Assembly: GCA_000827495.1 (NCBI GenBank)
Contig: KN817568.1
Coordinates: forward strand, 211,962-228,909
Direction of reading: 5' to 3'
From: Hypholoma sublateritium FD-334 SS-4
Lineage: Eukaryota > Basidiomycota > Agaricomycetes > Agaricales > Strophariaceae
Length of the DNA stretch: 16,948 bases
The first letter of the stretch is position 1. Every line of letters begins with the position of its first letter. A program made the translations under genes and the position numbers. Under the pieces are notes generated by a model. The model had not been told where the DNA came from. It worked only from the letters and a program-made list of their open reading frames with translations, and ran no database searches. Positions 1-9,635 of the stretch are shown here, piece by piece.

Positions 1-164
1 TTGCATGTGAAGTACTCTAAACATGTCCCGAGGTTGTCAAGGTTGCACAGCAGAAGTCCATATTTAGTAATAAATTTTCAAAAAGGGACCTCCGAACAAA
101 TCCACCATTTACCGAAAGGGGCACCCGAGATGTGCTCGGATGTGCGAATGAGGCATGCGAACAG

Positions 165-181
165 GACTCGGTGACCGAGTC
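165..181. repeat. Short perfect inverted repeat
   Basis: Arms GACTCGGT and ACCGAGTC pair perfectly around a single central G. A second small stem (CCGAG and CTCGG, 5 nt apart) lies just upstream at about 125-139. No neighbouring gene or element explains them. They could be a transcript hairpin, a dimer-binding site or chance. Confidence 0.5.
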
Positions 182-263
182 GGGTCATTTGGAAAAAAAT
201 GGCCCGTTATGTATGTGACATTGTTTGTTCCCATTGCCCCCATTACTGATGTGACATATGTTG

Positions 264-281
264 GTTGCCATTGATGGCAAC
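264..281. repeat. Short perfect inverted repeat
   Basis: Arms GTTGCCAT and ATGGCAAC pair perfectly around a TG spacer, inside the 215-310 stretch of imperfect CCATT/GATG repeats. The function is unknown. It may be part of a decayed non-coding repeat. Confidence 0.45.
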
Positions 282-566
282 TGTCACCATTAATGATGGG
301 ACATTGTAGATCACTGATGAGTCATTATATACTATATAGGGTAACTATCCTATGTGGCCAATGGCCCATAGCCCTCTGCCTAAGGCCTTTGCTTCAATTT
401 CAAGCTTCAGAATGCAATTCCGGTCGTTGTGGAGGAGAGCTGTTAGATATTGCATGTCGAACTCTTGCAAATTCTGCAAAATAAGATGCGAGCCTCGATC
501 ACGGTCATGGAATTCACATCTAAGACTTGTCCTTCAGGAGTTATACAACAATCAAAGTATCGTTAC

Positions 567-1400
567 TTACTGTAATTGAGGGAGATTAGATTTTCCAAAT
601 ACAAGCACCAGGCGGCTGCTACAGCTCAACTGGGTACTCAGGCCATCCTCTGAACCTAAAACCAAAGGAACCTCACATTCGAAGTCATAATCTATGTCAG
701 TATCAAAGAATTCGTGAGCGAGGCCGCAGCGGGCATTCGTCGTCACAGCAAAAAATGAAAGGGTCTTCAAAAAGACTAGTTCTCGGTTTGATTTGACTGT
801 GGTTGGCTGCGGTGCTGTACTACCTATAGCAACAGAACTATAGTGTGAACAGAACTTGAGTCCATTGCCTTTGGACATATCAGCAAGTGGATATATTCAA
901 CAAAAGAGCGGATGAGACTTACAGTGCACCCGAAACTTTTCACAGTAAACAGGTATCCCTTCGCTATTGTTGAGAAGGGTACCACATAAGACATCGTCGT
1001 CTTTTCCATGAGAACCGCCAAGGGAGTACTGTATATTATACTTGGGGTGATATATACGTTGTGGGGCAACGCTGAAACGATGGGCAATAATTCTGTTGCT
1101 GTCGGTGGGAGCCTGGGGATATTCAACAATTGTCTGTAGGGAGTGGTTGGCAATGGCACTGATTGTAGTTTGTTGGTTAATAACATGTTGTTTCACAGCT
1201 TTTTCAGCCGCTGAAAACAATCGAGTTGGCGAGGGCATCATTTTCCATCGTTCCAAAGTAGTACTGTGCGTCGACAGTGTCGACGGTGCTGGTACAATGG
1301 TTGAACTTGGAGCATCGGATGATGGAATAGGTGCAAGACCTGCTGCTTCTAAGATAGCGTTGGCCTTTGCAATTGCCTCTCTTTGAGCCTCAGACGACAA
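567..1400 (-). CDS. Hypothetical protein, two exons, 5' end unresolved
   Basis: I do not recognise the family. Two minus-strand frames join across a 54-bp intron at 869-922 (donor GTAAGT, branch-like TTGCTGAT, acceptor CAAAG). Exon 923-1400 ends in phase 1 and exon 567-868 continues in frame, which supports a real gene. The product has an Ala/Ser/Pro-rich N-terminal part containing QREAIAKANAILEAAG, then a part with HRFSVAPQRIYHPKYNIQY and several cysteines near the splice junction (FRVHC then NGLKFC). The frame is open back to a stop at 1437-1439 but has no ATG near its 5' edge. Either an upstream exon splices in, with acceptors possible near 1389, or translation starts at the ATG at 1241, giving 206 aa. 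No signal peptide or membrane segment is evident. The gene is divergent from the one starting at 1694. Confidence 0.5.
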
Positions 1401-1693
1401 CCGGAGAAGGACAGCACACAGTAAAAAACTGGGTCGTCATCCTGAAAAAAGGACTCAGTATTGAACCAAAGACATAAGGTTTGAACTACCTGGAGATTGC
1501 CTTATTTTCTTTATCCAGGGACGCCCGAGCTAAGTTCCTGTCAAGTCAGCTAGTTCTAACTGACAGAGATAGAAACGGGGTCAAATTTCAAAGCGTAACC
1601 AGTGTTTGAATTTGCTCCGAAAGGTCAGTGCATAACAGTTATAAAAACGAGACAAAACGACCCTTTCATATGTCACCTCTCCGCTATCCAACC
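1401..1693. promoter_or_regulatory. Divergent intergenic/promoter region
   Basis: This 293-bp gap separates two divergent genes and must hold the promoter of the plus-strand gene at 1694. On the minus strand it may also hold 5' exons of the 567-1400 gene. The minus strand has an intron-like segment (GTAGTT donor near 1490, TTTTTTCAG acceptor near 1442), preceded by a short open stretch reading LARASLDKENKAIS. I could not join this in frame to the downstream exon. Confidence 0.35.
1640..1647 (+). promoter_or_regulatory. TATA box candidate
   Basis: TATAAAAA lies 54 bp upstream of the ATG at 1694, a plausible distance for a fungal TATA box with a short 5' leader. No transcript evidence is available. 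Confidence 0.45.
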
Positions 1694-2869
1694 ATGACCG
1701 ACAGCCCCAACCTCTTCAGTGAGCTTTGTGCAATCCAACAGGATAGCAACGACCTTGTCGTCTGGAGTGTACTTGCCGCGCAGCTGGTGACAGTCACATA
1801 GTATGTCTGCATTCTATCTAGCCGTAGTTTTGCGTAAACTGACCAATGTTGTCAAATGTCATTAGCCCTGTTGCAATGACTGGACTGCGCGTTGATCCAA
1901 AAGGCTTCCGAAACTGGCTGACTCGGCGCGGCCTGCATCTCAACTGTTTCTGTGCTGCAACTTTTCCCACTGGTGAGAGCTGCTCTTGCCGCATTGTCAC
2001 TGCCATCGACGGGAATGTATTTGCATTCTGTGCGCAGTATCCTATGAAATGCGGTTTCTTCAGTTAGTATCAAACATGTTTAAAGGCAGCTGGGAAGACT
2101 TACTGACAATCCTCATCATAGTCGACGTCACATCAGTTCATCGCAGCGCCACTCTGCAGTCTCACTTTTCGAACCTGCCAACGACGAGTAAGTGTGCACT
2201 GAATATAACCAAATACTGAAAACTTATTCTTGCCTAGCTTCAGGGGAGATCCCAGACATGAACTACCTGAAAAACGAGTTCATGAACCATGTTGAAGAAG
2301 CTCCATACCTGCTGAACGACAGTTGCCCATATTTTTCAGGCTACTGTGGTGAACATAGTTCCCAGTACCCGAATATCACTCAGTTACATGGATCATCAAC
2401 TCCTGGTACAGCGACCACTGGATTTAGACGCGCTGAGGGTAAAAAAACAGGTAAATGAATACCATTGCTTTGGAAGAAAATCACCAGCTCACTTCGTACT
2501 ACAGCAGCAGATGATGGCTCTCCGTACCGTCGAACCCTCCATTTGTACACATCGGGCAGTCGTTACAGCCCTCTTGGAAAGGGGAAAGCAGCAGTGAGGT
2601 CACTCACACCTGCTCAAGGGTCCTCTAGCTCTCTCCAACAAGAAGCCTCTTTTGCTACTGCTGCAGCTAATCTTTTTGCGACATCGGGCTCTTCCAACAT
2701 TGCTAATAACGTCTTATCTCACAGCGACCTGGAATTGATCGATACGTTGAGGCGCGGGGATGGGATATCAGGTTGGGAACGTGACGGTCTCTTCGAGATG
2801 TGCGATGGATGTCGTTTGATCTTCGTTGTCAGCGCAATCCGTAAGCATATTCACGAGTGTCGAGGCTGA
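1694..2869 (+). CDS. Hypothetical protein with GRF-like Cys motif, five exons
   Basis: The model joins 1694-1800, 1866-2062, 2122-2187, 2238-2450 and 2505-2869 into 315 aa. Donors are GTATGT, GTTAGT, GTAAGT and GTAAAT; acceptors are TAG, TAG, TAG and CAG; introns are 65, 59, 50 and 54 bp, and frame is kept at every junction. Residues 63-101 carry CFC, CSC, then FAFC and KCGFF (Cys 63, 65, 75, 77, 91, 98). This spacing resembles the GRF zinc finger, which binds single-stranded nucleic acid in several families; the match is by eye only. A Ser/Ala-rich linker follows. The C-terminus has Cys294, Cys297, His309/311 and Cys313, like a C2HC finger. The last intron is the weakest call. An alternative splice at 2841 would replace the C2HC end with exons running to 3234. 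The specific function is unknown. Confidence 0.55.
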
Positions 2870-2948
2870 TCAAAAGAAAGAACTGCTTCGTATTTGAGCA
2901 CTATATCTTGATACACAAATTATACATCTTTTGCGCAGAAAACATTAG

Positions 2949-3234
2949 TCGAAGGATCAGGAGAAGCAGAATTTGGAACATACAGATTACGAGTAAGTAC
3001 ACCGAAGTTGATTGAATGATTTGACTGCTGCAAAGCCAGCCATTTGATGCTTGTGCGCCATTTCAGTTGCGTAGCAGAAGCAGAGCTGTCATAAGATCAA
3101 GACATTCCAGTCCCATGAATGAGACAGTGAACAACGCCGACGACGAATCTGCAGTCTGGCTAAGAGCTAGGTGGGAGGACGCAATTCTCACGATATGGTC
3201 CGTTGACTGGTTCGTCTGGCTCACGAGCACCTGA
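2949..3234 (+). other. Possible alternative 3' exons of the 1694 gene
   Basis: A GTAAGC donor at 2841 and an acceptor ending at 2948 would skip the stop at 2867-2869. They lead into a 44-bp exon (2949-2992), a GTAAGT donor at 2993, a TTTCAG acceptor ending at 3066, and a final open exon 3067-3234 containing WLRARWEDAILTIW. Phases match throughout and would give 376 aa. The 108-bp first intron is longer than the others. This end would sit about 50 bp from the stop of the convergent NACHT gene A. Confidence 0.35.
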
Positions 3235-3285
3235 CGCGGCAATCACCGAACCCAAATGGGGCGGGATCAAGATTGAACAGGGGAC

Positions 3286-5305
3286 TCAAGACTGAGCTTT
3301 GACGTGCTGGATTGCCGTGTTTCCGTCTGTCGCGGGTCCCGCCGACGCCACTCTGGTCTCCGAATTATAGCGGGGGATATCTGGTGCATCAATTGCTGGT
3401 GAATCTGGTCCTGTCTCCTCGGTCCGCTGCTGCGCCAGCTCGGCCGCCTTTTTGCTTTCTATCTGAGCGAGGATTTGGGAGACATCATGTTTTTGTTGGA
3501 GGATGATCATAGATTCGTCCCTAATCTCGTCCGAAAAGTCGAAAAAGTATTGTGTGATGCAATTAAGCTGGCTTCGGTACAGTTCTCCGTCATCCCCGAA
3601 GTCCTATGCCGACGTCTTTTTGAGCAAGTGTAATTTGATTAAGTATTTGAATTACTCACCACTTTCCTAAGTTTTGTAAGATAATCCACTAAGGCATAAG
3701 GAGACGAAATGCAAAAATCGAATGAAAGCACATGCTTTCGCAACTCAGCAGTTCCTTCCGCATATTGGAGGAAAGCAGAGGTGATCACCACCAAAGCTTC
3801 AATAATTTAAATTATTATTGTCCATTACATTGAAGTGGACCACGTACCTGGTAGTCTCTGTACAGACATTGCGGAAAAACAGTGGACAGAAATATGTGTG
3901 CACCAGATTCTCTTATCAAGAAAGTAGCCCTGGGATCGAGTTTTGTCAAGGAGGAAATCTGGGAGTGATGCATGGAGAAAGCGGATTGAACAACCTTTGC
4001 AGACAAGAACAGAGGATAAGTCCGCCAATAGAACAGGTATGTCATTTATTATAGGAAATTTTTGAATGAGGGGTCGTAGCTGGAAGTCGCCAAATATATT
4101 CCAAGCCAGAATGAGGAAAGTGCGATCAATATCCTCAATGCGGGAGAAGATGTGCCGATAGAGTGCATCAAGCTGAGCGAATGGAGTTAAATTTCCAGTT
4201 GGTCGCAAGCTGCGGATAATTTCAAGCTGCTGGGCAGGATTCCGGCGAGGAGACAATAGAAAGTTTACGACCACGGACGCGTAAATGAACTGGCCTGATG
4301 ATTTATCAACAATTTCTTCCACGTGGTCCGGGTTAGGCCAGGTTTCACTAAGAAGGTGATTGAGTGAATGTGTGGTTTTAATCTGTGTGAATTTATCATT
4401 GAGGAAAAGACGGATGTCGGCATCAGAGAGATAATCGTTATCCAGCGCTAATTGAAGTAAACTTGTAGAGACGTCATCTGATCGGAATATTTGCTTCAAC
4501 TGATATTCTGCACGACTGCCAAAAAACGCGATGACAGGAAGGTCCCGACTCCTGAGAAAATTAGCAATTAGATGGACAAGTTCCGTCTGGTTCTCATCAC
4601 TGTCGCACTCGTCTATGCCATCAAATAGCAGAACGACCCTTGTGAGAGTGGACTCGTGATGCAGCTCTCGGAGAGGCTCAAAGATCAGATACTGCAACTG
4701 CGTTTCGAGGGACATTGTGAAGATAAGCGGATCGGACTGGATTCTTGGGATGAAGATTGCCAGGAGGTCGGGTATTTGTCGGATGAGCTGATGTACAAGG
4801 GTCGCCACAACGGGCCGGATGGTGTTTCGTGTAGAGTCGGTGCGAAAGAAGAAGAATCTTGCAATGGGGATATTTTGTGCAAGGCAGAGAGCTACGATAG
4901 ATCGAGCGATGGCTGATTTCCCTGCTCCAGCGGCACCATTCAGCCACAGCATCCATTGGACACGCGTTACGGTCTGCAGAATCCACCCCATGATGTCGTC
5001 CTGGACCGCCTTGCGTGTATTCGGATGGCATTTCGGCGCATCGACTCGGTCCGCAGAGTCGAACGCTGACGTGGCTACATGAGCTTGGAGGTGTTTGAAT
5101 CCGTCTGCGAAGAAAGGGATACCCCGCCGTGAATTTTGCAGCACATCAAGCTGGAGCTGATCAATATCGTACCATCTGCGTCGGAGCAACGATGTATGTC
5201 TGCTTGCGGGTGATTATGCTGCGTGAAATTTCCGTCGTGAATATTGATAGTCTGGCCAGCATGGAACATCGCGTTGGGAGCAGGACATTGTTTTTGACGG
5301 CCCAT
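3286..5305 (-). CDS. NACHT-domain NTPase, gene A (NLR-like)
   Basis: The model joins 5173-5305, 3848-5104, 3660-3796 and 3286-3603 (complement) into 614 aa. Introns are 68, 51 and 56 bp with donors GTACGA, GTACGT and GTGAGT. Every junction keeps frame and matches paralogue B. Exon 1 encodes a short N-terminal module with INIHDGNF. Residue 45 begins DGFKHLQAHV. Walker A GAAGAGKS is at about 101-108 and Walker B VVLLFDGIDEC at about 201-211, followed by AFFGSRAE and, near the end of exon 2, FLHASLPDFLLD. Exon 4 starts DFGDDGELY and ends in a charged tail rich in Ala, Glu and Asp. Fungal NACHT/STAND proteins are cytosolic signalling NTPases that oligomerise on ligand sensing. I see no enzymatic effector domain and no WD40, ankyrin or TPR sensor repeats, so this is a minimal form. 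It is a tandem paralogue of the gene at 9636-11724. Confidence 0.85.
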
Positions 5306-6995
5306 AGCGTGAGGGGAGGGAGATTCAAGAGTCGAGCGCTGTACGTTGGGGTTTTGTCCACACAGCCCTGACTAAATGCCGTGCATGTACATTGCCTTCC
5401 GCATGAAAATAGATATGCTATGCATATGTGCTGTGTAAATGAAGGTGTCGCGATATGGGGCTGTCCGACTCGGAAATTAATTCACCATAGCCACTCACGC
5501 TGTGTTATACGTAGTGTATGAAGGACAGTCCTGACTTTAAATACTGGCTCAGCACGATTGGAGGATGAATATAATTCATTATGTTGCTCGTGCCGTGCTG
5601 GCGCTTATTCAACCAAGCGGGCGGCGGAAGGCTATGGCCCAACCGTCTGGGTAGCAGCGAACAGGTGCATCGCACGCCCATTGATACACGGCGCGCGGTG
5701 TTCCAAAGTACAGGCTTCACTAGTGTTCAGAGCACGCCGAACAGCCTTCACGCACAGCTTCGCTTTGCTAGATTCGCACGCCGAAACTACGGTGCGAGTA
5801 TATGGTGCTCGCCGAGGCGGTTGAAGCGAACGGAGGGACTACGCGGCGCGGGGGCAATCGCACGCGCTGTACGCTGGGCGCGGTGGCCGTTTGATCGCGG
5901 TGGACGATGGCCGCTTCATCCTCGCGCGCCTGTGACGTGCGAGCGCACGCATGCCCTCTGAACGCAGTGAATTTTAAGGACACAATGTGTAGACGGGCGC
6001 GAGGCGGTGCGTTGCAGACCTGTTGTAAATTTGATAGATATATATTTAGCGCTGTCTACAAACCTACACCAGGCGTTGTTGACAGTGCTTAACAAGGAAA
6101 AATTGATGAAATTTCTTCCTGGATGTAAGCTGTACGGGTGTGCATGGAACGGTCGGAAGGCGGAGCTGTTGGTCTGGATATTTGAGTACAGAATGATGAT
6201 CCTCGTCGAGCGTGGATTATCATACGAGTAAACAGAAGCGCCCCGGCCGATATCGCGACATCGTGAAGGGCATACTATAGAATGGGTAATTTATATTTAT
6301 AGAATTATCGCATGAATTCTGGGCCAAACAGAGGGTACCGAGGAGAAGTGACACACAGAAAGTCCAGATTCCGCGCAAGGTTCGTCGCAGTGCAGATCAC
6401 CCGTGCGGTGAGAGTTGCGTGGGCGACCAGGACACATGTATTGAATGGTCACGACAACTAATAATTAGGAAGAATACCTCGCGTTCAATGGGACGCTGAA
6501 TATCGGATATTACTTGGTGGCGCGGTATACTTAGAGTGCGATCCACGTAATGTGAACCAGCGCCAGAGCAAGGGCAAGAACTTCGAGATCGTGACCTGCC
6601 GCGGCAATGATGCATTCTCCTCCGTGCATGTGATTCCATCTGTGTTACTCTGTGGATGCGTACATTAGGTTTGAGAGTCGGAGAAAGTAGGGAGGCGTCC
6701 GAGTGGGTGGAATCATGGCGGGTTGTGTGTGTTCAGGGAGCCGGGGGTGTGTATTTCATCGAGTACTTACTACAGTACATGAAAATATGCTTGACAATTA
6801 CATAAATTATCAAGGCCAAGGAGGATGAGAGAGGCGGTCGAGAGCTGAGCGGACGGCATGATTTCCGTGGGAACTTACGCGTAGGCCCGAGCCCCGCTGC
6901 CGACAACGCACATGTCATCTTTGTCCTTGCCTTCGCATTCAACGCTCTCGGTCATCGAATCGTTTATTTGAAGCAGGAACCACTCTAAGTGAGTG
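5306..6995. other. Intergenic region, no convincing gene
   Basis: This is the upstream region of NACHT gene A plus further sequence. It is AT-rich near 5380-5580 and 6040-6340, with a GC-rich island at about 5590-5960. Open frames here lack splice support and read as low-complexity Arg/Ala/Gly sequence. A TATTTAAAG word on the minus strand near 5537-5545 lies too far from the ATG at 5305 to be assigned with confidence. One small candidate first exon near 6879-6955 is listed separately. Confidence 0.5.
6879..6955 (-). other. Candidate orphan first exon
   Basis: An ATG at 6955 opens 25 codons plus two bases, beginning MTESVECEGKDKDD, and ends at a perfect GTAAGT donor. I could not find a convincing second exon downstream on the minus strand; the best continuation stops after about a dozen codons. 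It may be a relic of a gene, a short peptide gene or chance. Confidence 0.2.
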
Positions 6996-8300
6996 TGGTC
7001 CTTGAGCGGCGACCTGATTCCTGCTCACATCCTTCCCAAAGCCAACGATAGACCAGTGCTCCGATGCCATCCTCGACGACGAATACAGGCGTCTCGCTCC
7101 AGAGCGCGCGCGTTCCACGACGTTCTTTCCGCGGATCTGAACCATTCGCGTGCCACGCCGCCTTCTAAATACATACCAAGTACCCCCGTACGCCTCTGCC
7201 CCAGCCCGCCGCACCCACCGCCGCCACCTTCATGCTCCTACACGATCACACACACCTTAATCGATAATCGGCCGATGCCATTCACGTCTCTCCCCCAGCT
7301 CCTTCCGACCCCTGCTCCCTTACACCCTCCCGGGCGCACCGTGTGCACTCCCGCCCATGAACTACATTCTCCCCGCCCGTAGGCGCCTCTGTCACTGCTC
7401 GCCGCCGCCTTCTTCACGCACCCGCACCTGCCTCACTGCACTCGTCCTCATCCCATCGTTCATTTCCAAGCGCGACTGTCGCTCTCATCCCCTCGTCCGA
7501 CACCACACCTATACAGACATGAGCACAATTCGCCCCCGTAGCTAGTCCCCGGGCGATTCATGGATCAGCGTGCTACAGAGCACGAATCTTAACACCGCGC
7601 CATGCTCCAGCACGCCTGTTGCCTCAGTTACCCCCTGTCTAGTTTCTGTGTCGCGCGAGTCACCCGCCTCTACGACAGATACGCATGGGACCCCATACTG
7701 GCACCCCGAATGCTCATTTCCCCACCAGCATCGCTTTCCTGACGGCTGCCTACAATGGCCCACGACGAATCTGGCCCTCTTTCTCAGGGACGTGTGCACT
7801 CCACGGCGCGCTGTCTGCTCCACTGCCCTACCCATGCACGCATTGTCGTCCGCCAAACACGCCTTTCGCTTCCTTATGCACATCTGCACACCCGTCGCCG
7901 TCGCCCCTCGCGAGCGTCGCCTCCTCCACGGGCCCGCTGTCACTTGTCATCTCTCCCACGCTCAAGGATTGAAGGCCGTCTGCGCGGCTGTGCCCACGCT
8001 CCGTGCACTCTACTGCAACGTGCATGGTTCCTTGTTTCCCTCGCTCTCTGGCCGACCCCAGCTTCTGCGTCGCGTGCGTATGCCACTGCTCTCCGTATCC
8101 CCCCAACACATCGACTGATATCGACTCGCAGCGCGCACCCTCCCGCCACTCGTTCCAGCTTCGCCACATCCGCCGTCTACTTCACTTCCCATCACGTTGC
8201 CGTACTCCACGTCCAATATAGCGAACGTTTCGAAGTGTTCTGATCCACACAGCGCGCCCCTCATGGTGGCGCCCAGCTTCATCATCTCGGCCACGACTGG

Positions 8301-8645
8301 GCGCCCGTCATCATCCATGTATCAAAGGTCTTCCAACTCTGCATGTACTGTAGCTAATCACACGCTACCTCGGTCTCCTCGGAACCCTCGCTCCCACTAG
8401 CACTCGCTCCGAACCTGGCCTCCTTCGGACCCGCGTCGACGTGCCTCCCACGGAACCCATCCCCCGTGCGCATGCGCGGTGCGCGCCCATCGTCATCGAT
8501 CACACAGTCTGCCGACTCAGCATACGCTTTTACTGATCCCCAGCTTCTTCAATCCCCTCGGATTATCCGCTGCTCGCCATTGCCCCCTTCGCACCCCGCG
8601 TCGACGAGGATCCTGCAGCTCCCATCCCCCGTGCGCATGCTACGC
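8301..8645 (+). repeat. Degenerate tandem repeat, period about 165 bp
   Basis: Two copies align in order. The 20-mer CCCATCCCCCGTGCGCATGC occurs at 8456-8475 and 8621-8640. CCCGCGTCGACG occurs at 8430-8441 and 8595-8606. Both pairs are exactly 165 bp apart. The left parts also match loosely: GCGCCCGTCATCATC at 8301 and GCGCCCATCGTCATC at 8483, with a third GCGCCC word at 8269. The rest is diverged with small gaps. Confidence 0.6.
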
Positions 8646-8663
8646 AACGCGCGTCGCGAGCGT

Positions 8664-8760
8664 CGGCGTATCCGGGCCGACATCCCGGCCACCCGCGCCG
8701 ACGCCGGAGGGCCCGGCGGCGCCTCGCTCGTCGAAAGAATTCGGGGGCTCCGCTGTACAA
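8664..8760 (+). repeat. Dispersed repeat segment, copy 1
   Basis: This segment matches 12897-12983 in the same orientation and order. Shared words are CGGCGTATCCGGGCC versus CGGCGTCTCCGGGCC, CCGACGCCGGAGGG versus CCGACGCCGAAGGG, and TCCGCTGTACAA versus TCCGCTGTATCAA. The spacing differs by about 11 bp. In both places it sits at the switch from C-rich to G-rich on the plus strand. Confidence 0.5.
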
Positions 8761-9200
8761 GGGACGCGTGTATGCGCGTTATCGAACCAAGAAGGGACGC
8801 GCGCGCGAGGTACGGGAGAAGGGGCGGACGGGCGGTGCGTGTGGGTGCGTTTGCGCTCCCCCGTGGACACGGATGTGGGTGGGAAGAGGAGAGTAGGTTG
8901 GAGCGGCGGGCGGGACTCGGTGCACGGCGCGGATAGAGTGCACTGCGCGTCCGCGTCCATGTTGTGGGGCCCGCGCGGTGACTCGCTCGCCGCCCATACA
9001 GGACGTGTGCATTGCGTGCGTTACTCTGCGTTCGACGCCCGTTGCTTGGAGCGTTGATGCCATCTGCCTCGGTCCTGCGCGATGCACTACGGCACGCCCC
9101 CGGTCCTCGCGCTTGGGTCCCCGCTGCACGTTCGAACTTCGTGGGCCTGTGCGCGCTGCATTCGGGGCGCGGCAGCCGCATGGCGTGTATGTACTTTCCT

Positions 9201-9635
9201 ATATAAAAAGGAACGAGTTTTGGTGCTCTGGAGTTAGCGCGTCGCGAACTGGAGTGTCACGCTTACTTTTTGCCTGCGCTGAGCGCCGCTTATGTGGGGC
9301 CTGCCCGGCCCTCCCTCACTGTCATTCGCGCTCCCTGTGTGCACGGCGATCTGTCTTCATCTCACACCTTTCTCGCAGCTGGTTAATAGTCCATCCAAAG
9401 CCGGGCGTTTGCGGGCAAGTCATTTCCCGGCGCCTGGGTCACTACGGAGCGTGCGTCCCATTGGTTCCTCAGTTGCATGTCGTACGGAAATACGTGACAT
9501 GAAGCAACGATAAATATTTGTGCGGTATGTGTAGATGTAGTGGGATGCGCAGCTTTTCAACTAATTCGTATCATATTCATCTCGCATGTAAAATAAAAAA
9601 TGTACAGTTCCAAAAAATCGGCGAAACCTTGGGTT
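9201..9635. other. Intergenic, 3' flank of NACHT gene B
   Basis: No gene is recognised. The stretch begins with an ATATAAAAAG word at 9201-9210 that resembles a plus-strand TATA box, but no convincing coding sequence follows. The AT-rich part at 9510-9610 lies just downstream of the stop of gene B and probably holds its 3' untranslated region and polyadenylation signals on the minus strand. Confidence 0.4.

Larger units (their letters stand above)
1..566. other. Intergenic region, no gene recognised
   Basis: I see no reading frame here with fungal coding character and splice sites. The stretch holds two short perfect palindromes (listed separately). Between about 215 and 310 there are imperfect repeats built on CCATT...GATG and TGTGACAT-like words, for example ATGTGACATTG, ATGTGACATATG and ATGGGACATTG. 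It lies downstream of the minus-strand gene ending at 567, so its right edge may hold that gene's 3' untranslated region. Confidence 0.5.
6996..9200. other. GC-rich strand-asymmetric block, no convincing gene
   Basis: From about 7150 to 8650 the plus strand is strongly C-rich; from about 8690 to 8930 it becomes G-rich. Several frames on both strands stay open for 100-210 codons, but they overlap each other and encode Arg/Pro/Ser/Ala-rich sequence with no domain, so they look like by-products of base composition. The block holds a degenerate repeat (8301-8645) and a segment that matches sequence near 12897-12983. It may be a decayed mobile element or a bidirectional CpG-rich regulatory region. 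Confidence 0.5.

Noticed and set aside
5105..5189. Uninterrupted extension of NACHT A upstream of 5104 in the same frame
   Set aside because: The extension has no ATG, and B and C both splice at the homologous point. The spliced exon 1 model restores a conserved N-terminus in all three genes.
5581..5961. Plus-strand 126-codon open frame upstream of NACHT gene A
   Set aside because: Low-complexity Arg/Ala/Trp-rich translation in a GC-rich island with parallel open frames; no evidence that it is a gene.
7570..8243. Plus-strand frames of 160-180 codons in the C-rich block
   Set aside because: Two or three frames stay open at once and encode His/Pro/Arg/Cys-rich sequence with no recognisable feature.
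8479..9181. Long overlapping open frames on both strands (192 codons plus, 210 codons minus)
   Set aside because: They overlap one another, have Arg/Pro/Ser-rich composition with no domain or splice support, and lie in a block with very few stop-forming AT-rich codons. They are best explained by base composition.
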